The position numbers were made by a program, and so were the translations under genes. Shown piece by piece: positions 52,807 to 60,819 of a stretch of DNA of 64,000 nucleotides. The notes beneath the pieces are model-generated. The model did not search any database. It saw nothing but the letters and a program-made list of their open reading frames with translations, and had not been told where the DNA came from. The DNA lies in NCBI GenBank assembly GCA_016783965.1, contig JADHVO010000003.1:496001-560000 (forward strand). The letters run 5' to 3'. The number at the start of each line of letters is the position of its first letter. Position 1 is the stretch's first letter. This DNA comes from Alphaproteobacteria bacterium (GTDB lineage: Bacteria; Pseudomonadota; Alphaproteobacteria; Micropepsales; Micropepsaceae).

Positions 52807-52908
52807 ATGACGATCCTCCTGCTCTTCTTTGTCCAGGTCTGTGCGGGCATGCTGATCGGGATCGGGCTCTGTCTCTCCAACGCCCTGATCAAGGTCGGAA
52901 CTCGCTGA
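52807..52908 (+). CDS. Small hydrophobic membrane peptide (33 aa)
   Basis: A 33-residue frame, MTILLLFFVQVCAGMLIGIG followed by a short tail, that is almost entirely one membrane helix with a basic end (KVGTR). An adjacent GTG at 52804 is an alternative start. It sits behind a FixK-type box and 17 bp before the metallophosphoesterase. Its size resembles small oxidase subunits such as CydX, but there is no sequence match, so function is unknown. A chance ORF is possible. Confidence 0.4.
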   Translation: MTILLLFFVQVCAGMLIGIGLCLSNALIKVGTR

Positions 52909-52925
52909 ACAAGTTCTCGCACGCG

Positions 52926-53864
52926 ATGAATGAGGATCTGGTGGGCCTTCTTGAGAAGCGCCTCGGGCGCGTCCACGCCCGCCAGCGCTTGGGCATTGAG
53001 CGCGACCACGCCGCACAGGTGTTCGGACAGGGGTTAAACTTCTTCCATCCAGAAAATGTGCCAGCCGCCCGCGCGGCCATCGCGGCCGTCCTGACGTGTT
53101 GCGGGCTGTACGGGCGCGGTCTCGCAAACGCCCGTAAGATAGGCATCGTCGAGAATCCGATCGACTCGCCCAGATTGCCCGCGGCCTTCGATGGCTACGC
53201 GGTCCTCCACCTGAGCGATCTCCATGTGGACATGTCGGACGCGATAACCGATGCCGTCATTTCCGCCATCGCGCGATGTGACTACGATCTGTGCGCGATT
53301 ACCGGCGACATTCGCGCGCTGACCGTCGGCTCGCATGCGGCCGCGATGGCAGGAATGGCACGCATCCGCGCCGCGTTGCACAAACCTGTCTTCGCTGTGC
53401 TCGGCAATCACGACAGCATTTCCATGCTGCCCGAGCTCGAAGGACTCGACATCCGGGTCTTGATGAATGAATGCGAGACGATCAGTCGCGGAGATGTGGA
53501 ACTCAGCATCGTGGGCGTCGACGATGCGCATTACTTTCGCATGGACAACGTCGAAAAGGCAGCCGCGCAGCTCGCGGAGGACAGCTTCTCCATCCTTCTG
53601 TCGCACACGCCGGAGATCTACCGCCAGGCTGCACATGCAGGGTTTGACGTGATGCTCGCGGGGCACACGCACGGTGGCCAGGTCTGCCTGCCTGGAGGCT
53701 TTCCCCTGACCCTCGATTCCACCATGCCCCGGAAATACGGCGCCGGCGCCTGGAAACACGCAGGTCTGCAAGGCTACACCTCCCGCGGCGCGGGATGTTC
53801 GATCATCCCGGTTCGCTTCAATTGCCCGCCGGAGATCACTATCCACCGCCTCAGAAGGCGCTGA
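52926..53864 (+). CDS. Membrane-anchored metallophosphoesterase (YkuE/YaeI-like)
   Basis: A 312-residue calcineurin-like phosphoesterase with one membrane segment (about 46-62). Metal ligands are seen in order: LSDLH (Asp98, His100), TGD (Asp128), GNHD (Asn161, His162), SHTPE (His227) and AGHTHGG (His247, His249). The ATG at 52926 fits the domain start better than the longer frame. In the family it cleaves phosphodiesters such as UDP-sugars or lipid-linked ones; the substrate here is unknown. It converges with the CarS-like gene. Confidence 0.88.
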   Translation: MNEDLVGLLEKRLGRVHARQRLGIERDHAAQVFGQGLNFFHPENVPAARAAIAAVLTCCGLYGRGLANARKIGIVENPIDSPRLPAAFDGYAVLHLSDLHVDMSDAITDAVISAIARCDYDLCAITGDIRALTVGSHAAAMAGMARIRAALHKPVFAVLGNHDSISMLPELEGLDIRVLMNECETISRGDVELSIVGVDDAHYFRMDNVEKAAAQLAEDSFSILLSHTPEIYRQAAHAGFDVMLAGHTHGGQVCLPGGFPLTLDSTMPRKYGAGAWKHAGLQGYTSRGAGCSIIPVRFNCPPEITIHRLRRR

Positions 53865-53869
53865 TCTGT

Positions 53870-54355
53870 TCAGGCCGGCGTGTCGCGAACGCCGATCTCG
53901 AACATGATGCGCGAGACCACGATCTCGCACACGAAAAAAGCAGCAACGATCACCACGACGTCGACCACCGACAAGAAGAGAAGATGGGCGGCGCAGAGTG
54001 CAGGCAGCAACGATTCCGGCACCTGGTCGAGACCGATGCAGATACTGCTCGGGGCGAGGCCAAGGCGCCGCTTTATGAAACTCGAACACAGATCGCCGGC
54101 CATGGCGGCCGTCGCCAACACTGCGCCGATGAGCCCGCTGAGACCGATCAGCGACGCGGCCACAGCTGTGGCCAAAATGGCCGCGACGATTCCCCGCCAC
54201 GTCTTGGATGGCCCAAAAAGGGCATGACCGTCCGCAAGGCTGCGATCCCCGTCGATGGGCAGCGCCCGTGGTCCGAGAATGCGCTTTGCGAGTACAGGTG
54301 CACTATTCGCAACGCCAACAAGCGCCAGAACTTCCAGAGCAAGACGTGTGTGCAT
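53870..54355 (-). CDS. CDP-archaeol synthase-like membrane protein (CarS family)
   Basis: A 161-residue membrane protein with about four segments. The family motif is PIDGDRSLADGHALFGPSKTWRG (about 33-55), followed by GDLCSSFIKRR (about 87-97), which are the CDP-alcohol-cytidylyltransferase-like features of CarS/DUF46. In archaea this enzyme makes CDP-archaeol; bacterial homologues are short and uncharacterised. It follows the RcnB-like gene by 33 bp. It may activate a phospholipid or be a non-enzymatic relative. Confidence 0.78.
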   Translation of the reverse strand: MHTRLALEVLALVGVANSAPVLAKRILGPRALPIDGDRSLADGHALFGPSKTWRGIVAAILATAVAASLIGLSGLIGAVLATAAMAGDLCSSFIKRRLGLAPSSICIGLDQVPESLLPALCAAHLLFLSVVDVVVIVAAFFVCEIVVSRIMFEIGVRDTPA

Positions 54356-54388
54356 TGGCGCGGCGGCCTCCTGCAGCGTGCGCGAGCC

Positions 54389-54841
54389 TCAGTAAAAGAC
54401 GTTTCGCACCACGCGCAGCACCTCTCCCGTCCGCTGGTCAACCAGAATCGCATCGTTGGCGTAACGCACCCATACGCAACCGAAGGGCGGCCGAACGAGA
54501 TCGTAGCTGCGATAGTCGTCGATCCAGTAGTCCTGCGTAATGAAGAGTGGCGGCAAAACCTCACCGAGACCCCATAGCTTGTAGTGCCAGCCGAACGGCT
54601 TGCGGTATGCACCCGCTGAAAAGCGGCGCGGCGACACGATGATGTTGTGGAAGGAATCGAAGCTATCGAACCTGTCCCGGCCATGCGGCCCTGGGGGAGC
54701 GCGATCATGGTGACTGTCGATCGCGCGGCCGTTCATCGCGGTGGGGTGGTGGCCGCTATCAGCACGGTCTGACGCGGCGAACGACGAACTCGCCATCAGC
54801 GTTAAGCCCAATGCCAGCTTGGAGAGGAAATTCCCTCTCAT
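54389..54841 (-). CDS. RcnB-like periplasmic protein
   Basis: A 150-residue protein with a signal peptide (about 1-23, cleavage after FAA). It has a His/Arg-rich linker (HHPTAMNG, SHHDRAPPGPHGRD) and a C-terminal RcnB-type domain ending RRFSAGAYRKPFGW ... RYANDAILVDQRTGEVLRVVRNVFY. RcnB helps nickel/cobalt export in E. coli; here no RcnA is adjacent. A degenerate FixK-type site lies 58 bp upstream of its start. Confidence 0.85.
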   Translation of the reverse strand: MRGNFLSKLALGLTLMASSSFAASDRADSGHHPTAMNGRAIDSHHDRAPPGPHGRDRFDSFDSFHNIIVSPRRFSAGAYRKPFGWHYKLWGLGEVLPPLFITQDYWIDDYRSYDLVRPPFGCVWVRYANDAILVDQRTGEVLRVVRNVFY

Positions 54842-54899
54842 CTCGCCATTGCCTCCCGCAAACTCTTAATAAGCTTAAGATCGGGATGGCCCAACGAGT

Positions 54900-54913
54900 T
54901 TGATTCAACGCAA
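54900..54913. promoter_or_regulatory. Weak FixK/FNR-like site upstream of the RcnB-like gene
   Basis: TTGATTCAACGCAA has one perfect half-site (TTGAT) and a poor second half (CGCAA), 8 of 10 in all. It lies 58 bp from the RcnB start (54841), the same spacing as the stronger boxes, so it is kept as a weak candidate. Confidence 0.3.
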
Positions 54914-54965
54914 ACTTCTTCGCCGAGCTGTGCGCCCCCGCGGTCCGTTGCGCCTTTGGCGAGTT

Positions 54966-55799
54966 TCAGCGCTGGGTGTGGTCAGCGCTGGTGGAAGAAC
55001 CGAAGAGCGCGTCACCGAGCTCCGCGGTGCTGGTATACGCCTCGTCGTCGACGCTCACATCGCCCCGGAATGGATAGTCCATGGCAATGATGAGACTGAA
55101 TACCAGACCGATCGTGAACATGGTGAGACCGGTCACCGCCATGTGCATTTTGAAGCTATGCGGGCCAAACAGGTAGACATAGACGGCGATTAGGAGGAGG
55201 CCAAAGATCATCGCTTGCCAGATGGCGTCCGGAAGATGTTCGCCCGCTGCCAGAATTCGTTCGTGCCGTTCACTGAACAGCTCCGTCACGTCGCCCAGGA
55301 GTTCGGCTTTGACTGTCTCCTGTCCTTGCGTGGCCGGTTGGAAACGGACGATTTCGTCGCTGAGCTGTCGCGCGAGCGCCCAGCCTGCTTCGAAATTCGA
55401 ATCCTCCATGTGAAAGGCCTGCTGGCTCGGCCACTCCTTCTTCGTCACAACGTCAATGTAGCCATGGACCGTCCGGCGGAGGTTTAGCGCGGAATCCGCC
55501 GGCAGACCGGCGCTGTCGAACATGATCGCGTTCAGGGAGTTCGCTTCCGCTGACGCGATGCCGTCCGCCTTGTCCAGGCTCTCGTAGACACCAACGGCTA
55601 CGAACGAAATCACGATGGCATAGATGCCGCCCGCAAGCGCGTAGCTCAGTCCGACCATCGATGTGTCGGGTTCGCGTTTCTCCGGATCGACAAGGCGGTT
55701 GAAACCGTAAAGGCCGGCGAGGGAAAGGCCCACGATCACCGAACAGACGGCAAACATCACCGTCCAGCTCGAATGGGAGTAAAACCAGTCGTTCAGCAT
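54966..55799 (-). CDS. DUF4239 membrane protein (second of tandem pair)
   Basis: A 277-residue protein. Hydrophobic segments lie at about 12-32 and 48-66, then a soluble central region and further segments at about 193-243. The DUF4239 pattern is SYALAGGIYAIVISFVAVGVYESL and DYPFRGDVSVDDEAY. The fold resembles bestrophin channels. A GGGGGACGAAG ribosome-binding site precedes the ATG. It is 13 bp after its paralogue. Confidence 0.85.
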   Translation of the reverse strand: MLNDWFYSHSSWTVMFAVCSVIVGLSLAGLYGFNRLVDPEKREPDTSMVGLSYALAGGIYAIVISFVAVGVYESLDKADGIASAEANSLNAIMFDSAGLPADSALNLRRTVHGYIDVVTKKEWPSQQAFHMEDSNFEAGWALARQLSDEIVRFQPATQGQETVKAELLGDVTELFSERHERILAAGEHLPDAIWQAMIFGLLLIAVYVYLFGPHSFKMHMAVTGLTMFTIGLVFSLIIAMDYPFRGDVSVDDEAYTSTAELGDALFGSSTSADHTQR

Positions 55800-55812
55800 C
55801 TTCGTCCCCCGG

Positions 55813-56622
55813 TCAGCCTGCTGAAGCGCTCAAGCCGGCGGATGCTTTGACGCCAAGGAACGCGTCGTCGCCGACGCTGACGTCCCCGCGGAACGGGTAG
55901 TCCAGCGCGACGATCAGCGTAAAGGTCAGAGCAATCGTCGCCGCGATGAGCCCGGTGATGGTGAGGTGGATGGCAAACAAGTGCGCGCCGAACAGGTACG
56001 TATAGAATACGGCGACAACTCCGGCGATGAGGAGCATGTCCCACACGACGTCGGGCAAGTGGACACCGGAAGCGATGATGCGCGTTCGACGGGCCTTGAT
56101 CAGGTTGTTCACGGTGCGGAGCATCTCCGCTTTTATGGTGTTCTCACCGGTCGTCTTTGGCTCGAACGCAGCGAGTTGCGTGCTGAGCCGTCCGACAACG
56201 AGCCAACCCGGCTTGAACACCTCATCAGCAAGATCGCCGCGCTGCTGGCTCGGCCATTCGGACTTCGTCACGATGTCGATGTACCGGCTTACATCGGCAC
56301 GCACTTTGTCGCGCTCGTTGTCAGGCAAGCCGGCCGAATCCAGGAGCAAACCCGTCAGCTGGTTTGCCTCGGCTGTCGTGATTTCATCGGATCTGGCGAA
56401 GGTCTCCCAGACATCGACAATGATGACGGCAATCAGAACCGCGAACACAACCGCGACAATGGCATAGGTCAGTCCGACGGTTTCGGTATCCTTCTCGCGA
56501 TGGCGCGCGTCGCTGAACCTGTTGAACACGAAGAGCCCCAGCACGGAGAGCCCGGTCCAGACACCAACGATGAGAAGCCCATCGACCCATGTCGAATGCG
56601 AATAGAAGAAGTCCGTAAACAC
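55813..56622 (-). CDS. DUF4239 membrane protein (first of tandem pair)
   Basis: A 269-residue paralogue of the following gene, with the same segment layout. TYAIVAVVFAVLIAVIIVDVWETF and DYPFRGDVSVGDDAFLGV are the shared motifs. The start is GTG. Both genes probably make a hetero-oligomeric membrane protein. Function unknown; the bestrophin-like fold suggests an ion channel. Confidence 0.85.
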   Translation of the reverse strand: MFTDFFYSHSTWVDGLLIVGVWTGLSVLGLFVFNRFSDARHREKDTETVGLTYAIVAVVFAVLIAVIIVDVWETFARSDEITTAEANQLTGLLLDSAGLPDNERDKVRADVSRYIDIVTKSEWPSQQRGDLADEVFKPGWLVVGRLSTQLAAFEPKTTGENTIKAEMLRTVNNLIKARRTRIIASGVHLPDVVWDMLLIAGVVAVFYTYLFGAHLFAIHLTITGLIAATIALTFTLIVALDYPFRGDVSVGDDAFLGVKASAGLSASAG

Positions 56623-56811
56623 CGCTGCCCCGCCATAGCCCCGCTTCCACAGCTAGCAGAGTCGACGCGCGCGACGAACGACGCTGCCTGGCTTCTGGCC
56701 AGAATTTAATCTCCGTTCGGCTCGAAATCCGAATGGATTTTTTATGCTGGATTTGTCTTTGCGCGCTCTGAAGGCGCCACCGCATCCTGGACCGTCCAAG
56801 CCCACTATCTC

Positions 56812-56833
56812 GGGGTTACTGCGGTGTAACCCC
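56812..56833. terminator. Hairpin at the end of kdpE
   Basis: GGGGTTAC and GTAACCCC form a perfect 8-bp stem with a 6-base loop. The kdpE stop codon lies inside it. There is no T-tract after it on the minus strand, so it could be a Rho-assisted end or an RNA-stabilising hairpin rather than a classical terminator. Confidence 0.4.
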
Positions 56834-57532
56834 TTCCGCGGGCCGGATGAGAAGGCGATAGCCAATTCCAGGTTCCGTGACCAAGAGCGAGGGTGTCACG
56901 GCGCCTGGTTCGATCTTCTTTCGTAGCTGCCCCATGAGCACCCTCAGATACTGCACGTCTTCGACGTTGGCCGGTCCCCACACCTGCTTGAGAAGCTGCT
57001 GATGGGTCACCACGTTACCTGCCTGGTGAACCAGTTGGCGCAACAGGACGTACTCTTTGGGGGACAGATGCAGCTCGGTGGTTCCCAGATAGACGTGCCG
57101 CTTGACCAGATCGACCGAGAGCGGCCCTGTCCGAAATATTGGCGTCTCCCCGGCGGCCTGCAACCCATGGCGCAAAGCCGCATTCAGCCGTGCCAGCAGT
57201 TCCGCCATGTCAAACGGCTTTGTCACGTAGTCGTCGGCGCCCAGTTCCAGGGCCTTAACCTTGCCTTCGACGTCACTTCTCGCGGAGAGAACGACAATCG
57301 GGGTGAGCGAATCCGCGCGAATCTTCTGAATGAGGGAAAAGCCGTCCTGGTCCGGCAGACCAAGATCAAGGATGACAGCGTCAGGTCTGCTTTTCGCGAA
57401 CACAGCAAGCGCCTCTGCAGCGGTGCCCGCCTCGATGCAGTCGAAGCCGTGCGGTGGCAGCCCTGTCCGCAACACGCGACGAAATGGGGGCTCGTCGTCG
57501 ACGATGAGGATCTTCGGCAATTTAGACGCCAT
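56816..57532 (-). CDS. kdpE: Response regulator KdpE
   Basis: A 238-residue OmpR-family regulator with a receiver domain (phospho-acceptor Asp56 in DAVILDLGLPDQDG, conserved Lys in VTKPFD). The winged-helix domain at about 135-230 carries LSPKEYVLLRQLVHQAG and VEDVQYLRVLMGQLRKKIE. It starts at ATG 57532 inside the end of kdpD (11-bp overlap); the longer frame is not used. With KdpD it turns on the kdp operon at low K+ or high osmolarity. Confidence 0.93.
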   Translation of the reverse strand: MASKLPKILIVDDEPPFRRVLRTGLPPHGFDCIEAGTAAEALAVFAKSRPDAVILDLGLPDQDGFSLIQKIRADSLTPIVVLSARSDVEGKVKALELGADDYVTKPFDMAELLARLNAALRHGLQAAGETPIFRTGPLSVDLVKRHVYLGTTELHLSPKEYVLLRQLVHQAGNVVTHQQLLKQVWGPANVEDVQYLRVLMGQLRKKIEPGAVTPSLLVTEPGIGYRLLIRPAEGVTPQ

Positions 57533-60221
57533 GCGTCCCGTCCTTCGGTTCGGCAACGGGCAGTCCGATGCGGAAGGTCGCTCCGCGCCTGTCTGTCCGA
57601 TTTTCCGCTGTGAGAGACCCGCCAAAGGACTCGACAAACCCGCGCGCCACAACCAGACCCAGGCCCGTGCCCGCGACGCGGCTGTCGGACGCTTTGGCGC
57701 GGTAGAATTTGTCGAAGATCAACGGCAATTCGTCCGGCGCGATGCCAATGCCTTCGTCTTCAACTGAAAGATCCACCCTGCCGTTCTTGAGTGCGGCGCG
57801 CACGATGATCGTCGACCCTTCTCCGGAATACTTGGCTGCGTTATCCAGCACGTTGACCAAAGCCTGTTCCAACAGAAGTGTGTCAACCAGAACCAGAGGA
57901 AGGTCGGGCGGGAGATCACGCTCCACCCGATGGCGCGCTAGCCGGCGTTGAAGTCGTTGCGTGGCGACATTAACGATGTCGGCGATGTCGGCGCCCTCTT
58001 TCTTGACCCCGAGCGTCGCAGCTTCAAGTCGCGACATGTCCAGAAGATTTCCGACAAACCGGTCAAGCCGCTCGCCTTCCTCACGTATCGTGAGCAGCAG
58101 GTCGCTCTTGTGCGCTTTCTCATACAACTCGTCATGGGCGAGAAGTGTGGTTGCGGCCCCGAGGATCGAAGCCAGTGGTGTTCGCAGGTCATGCGACAGC
58201 GAGGTAAGCATCGCGACCCGCAGCTTGTCCGCCTCGGCCAGGACCTGGGCCTGGTCCACACGCTCGGCCAGTTGCGCGCGTTCGATCGCGATGGCGGTTT
58301 GGTCGATGAGTGCGTCAAGCAAGCGTCGCTCGTCGGGCGAATAAAGCGTCTTGTCATTCGGTCGCTGCAGCCCAATGACACCCACCAAACGTTGACCGGT
58401 GCGCATCGGCAAGAAAAGGCGCTTGGCCCCGGGGAGCGTCTCGGCGTTGCGGCCCGCAGCCTCACCGCGGCTCCAACACCAAACGGCGGCTGCCAGATCC
58501 TGCGAATCCAGCTCGTCGTCGGGTGGGTAGCCAGCGCGGATTTCGGGCCGGTTCGTTACGGGCTCGGGCAGAAGGATCACAACGTTGGACTTGAGCATGG
58601 ACGATATCTGGTAGGAGGCCGCCCAGAGGATATCGTCCAGACCGGCGATGCCTGCGAGTTTTCCTGCGAAGCTATAGAGATTGCCGGTGACGACCGCCCT
58701 GCTCGCTGCAAGGTCGGCTTGCGCGCGAACACGCGCCGCGAGATTGCCCGCGATGACAGCGACGACGAGCAGGACGGCAAACGATACCAAGTTGTTGGGA
58801 TCGGCAATCGTGAAGGTGTAGAGCGGCGGAAGGAAGAAGAAATTGTACGCCAGAACGCTCAAAAGCGACGTGAAGAGTGCCGGCCGCAAGCCGAACGAGA
58901 CAGCGCTCACGAGAACCGGCAACAGAAGGAGCATGCCGGCGCTTCCAATCGTGAGCACCGAGCCGAGAACAAAAGCAAAGCCAACAGTGGCGGCTACCGC
59001 AGCCAGGCTCCAACCGTAGTGGCTCCACTCAAAGGGATCGACAGCTTCGGTCCTGACCTTCTTGGCGGCAATGGGCTCGCCCTTCAGCGAAACCGCGGTG
59101 ACGCTGATGGACTCGCCCTTGCGCATGAGGTCGCGCACGACAGATCCATTGACGATCTCGAACCACCAGGGACGCTGTGACTTCGCCACGATGATCTGCG
59201 TGACGTTGTTCTTGCGCGCGTAGCCGAGGACGGTATCCGCTATGTCGCGCCCGGGCAGCGTGACCGACTCGCCGCCAAGCCGCTGCGCCAGCCGCAAAGT
59301 GTCGGCCACACGGTCCTTCTCAACTTCGCTCAAGCCTCGATGCCTCGGGCCCTCGACATAGAGCGCGACCCAGCCGGCCTTCAGCTCTTCAGCAAGGCGG
59401 CGAGCCCGCCGCACCAATTCGGCTGAGTTCGCATGCTCGCTGACGCATACGAGGATCCGCTCAGCGGCCGCCCAGGGCCCCGCGATGGCATGCGCCTGCA
59501 TGTAGTCGAGCATGTCGCGGTCGACGCGTTGTGCGGCGCGACGGAGCGCCAGTTCCCGCAGGGCGGTGAGGTTGCCGGGCGTGAAGAAGTGCTTGAGGGC
59601 ACGCTCCGCCTGTTCGGGTACATAGACCTTGCCTTCTCGCAGCCGCTTCAGAAGATCATCAGACGTCGTGTCGACAAGCTCAATCTCCGCAGCCGCGTCC
59701 AGGATCTCGTCCGGAACCGTCTCGCGAACCTGGACGTGCGTGATCTGGGCCACGACGTCGTTCAGGCTCTCGACGTGCTGGACGTTCAGGGTCGAGTAGA
59801 CATCGATGCCCGCAGCAAGAAGCTCCTGGACGTCTTGATAGCGCTTGGGATGACGGCTTCCCTCGGCGTTGGTATGCGCCAATTCGTCGACAAGCACGAG
59901 GGCGGGCCGACGCTGCAAGATCGCGTCGATGTCCATCTCGGCGACCACATGGCCTTTGTACAGGCTGCGCTTCTTGGGGACCGACTCGAACCCTTTCGTC
60001 AGTGCGTCGGTCTCGATGCGGCCATGGGTTTCGACGACGCCGATGACGACATCGACACCTTCCAGGCGTCGCTGACGCGCCTGCGTGAGCATTTCATAGG
60101 TCTTGCCCACGCCCGGGGCGGCGCCCAGGAACACCTTGAGCTTTCCGCGACCCTCCTTGTTCGCCTGCTCCAGCAGGGCTTCCGGGGATGGTCGCTCCAG
60201 ATCAATCGCTTTCGAAGCCAT
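57522..60221 (-). CDS. kdpD: Sensor histidine kinase KdpD
   Basis: An 899-residue membrane kinase. The N-terminal KdpD domain has Walker A GAAPGVGKT (33-41) and DELAHTN. A UspA-like domain (about 245-370) comes next, then four membrane segments (about 400-500), a GAF-like domain, HisKA with His677 in LSHDLRTPL, and an HATPase domain (GTGLGLVVARGFVESFGGSL near the C-terminus). It senses K+ limitation and turgor. It lies between kdpC (14 bp) and kdpE (overlap). Confidence 0.95.
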   Translation of the reverse strand: MASKAIDLERPSPEALLEQANKEGRGKLKVFLGAAPGVGKTYEMLTQARQRRLEGVDVVIGVVETHGRIETDALTKGFESVPKKRSLYKGHVVAEMDIDAILQRRPALVLVDELAHTNAEGSRHPKRYQDVQELLAAGIDVYSTLNVQHVESLNDVVAQITHVQVRETVPDEILDAAAEIELVDTTSDDLLKRLREGKVYVPEQAERALKHFFTPGNLTALRELALRRAAQRVDRDMLDYMQAHAIAGPWAAAERILVCVSEHANSAELVRRARRLAEELKAGWVALYVEGPRHRGLSEVEKDRVADTLRLAQRLGGESVTLPGRDIADTVLGYARKNNVTQIIVAKSQRPWWFEIVNGSVVRDLMRKGESISVTAVSLKGEPIAAKKVRTEAVDPFEWSHYGWSLAAVAATVGFAFVLGSVLTIGSAGMLLLLPVLVSAVSFGLRPALFTSLLSVLAYNFFFLPPLYTFTIADPNNLVSFAVLLVVAVIAGNLAARVRAQADLAASRAVVTGNLYSFAGKLAGIAGLDDILWAASYQISSMLKSNVVILLPEPVTNRPEIRAGYPPDDELDSQDLAAAVWCWSRGEAAGRNAETLPGAKRLFLPMRTGQRLVGVIGLQRPNDKTLYSPDERRLLDALIDQTAIAIERAQLAERVDQAQVLAEADKLRVAMLTSLSHDLRTPLASILGAATTLLAHDELYEKAHKSDLLLTIREEGERLDRFVGNLLDMSRLEAATLGVKKEGADIADIVNVATQRLQRRLARHRVERDLPPDLPLVLVDTLLLEQALVNVLDNAAKYSGEGSTIIVRAALKNGRVDLSVEDEGIGIAPDELPLIFDKFYRAKASDSRVAGTGLGLVVARGFVESFGGSLTAENRTDRRGATFRIGLPVAEPKDGTHGV

Positions 60222-60235
60222 CCCGGGAGGATAGC

Positions 60236-60811
60236 CTAGCCGTTATGGCTCTGCATCGCGTCAAGTGCGAGATTCAGCTTGAGCACGTTCACGTGCGGCT
60301 CGCCGATGATGCCCGCAATCCGGCCCTCTATGTGGTCGGAGACCAGCTTGCGGACCGCATCTTGCGAAAGCCCGCGGGCCTTGGCCACGCGCGGCACCTG
60401 GAAATAGGCGCCCGCGGGCGTGATGTCCGGATCGAGCCCGCTGGCGGACGTGGTGACGAGGTCGATCGGTACCGGCGTCCCCGGATTCTCGGCCTGCAAC
60501 TTCGCGGCGTCGGCCTTGACGCGATCCACCAGCTTTTTCGACGTCGGACCCAGATTGGAGCCGGACGAATTGGCCGCGTCATACCCGTTGCCCGCTGCGG
60601 ACGGGCGGCCATGGAAATACTTCGGGCTGGTGAACATCTGGCCGATCAGCTCGGAGCCGATGACCTTACCGTTCTTTTCGACGAGACTTCCGTTGGCCTG
60701 ATGCGGGAAGAGGATCTGTGCGAGTCCAGTCATGCCCAACGGATAGGCAAGGCCGGTGATGAGCGTCATGACGACGATCATCAGGATTGCGGGACGGATT
60801 TGTTTCAGCAT
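60236..60811 (-). CDS. kdpC: Potassium-transporting ATPase subunit KdpC
   Basis: A 191-residue subunit with one N-terminal membrane segment (about 8-28). KdpC motifs include [22 protein letters not shown] (about 51-72), [25 protein letters not shown] and NVLKLNLAL. It stabilises ATP binding by KdpB. The start at 60811 is 8 bp after kdpB; upstream extension is out of place. It is the third gene of the leftward kdp operon. Confidence 0.94.
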   Translation of the reverse strand: MLKQIRPAILMIVVMTLITGLAYPLGMTGLAQILFPHQANGSLVEKNGKVIGSELIGQMFTSPKYFHGRPSAAGNGYDAANSSGSNLGPTSKKLVDRVKADAAKLQAENPGTPVPIDLVTTSASGLDPDITPAGAYFQVPRVAKARGLSQDAVRKLVSDHIEGRIAGIIGEPHVNVLKLNLALDAMQSHNG

Positions 60812-60819
60812 GACAGTCC

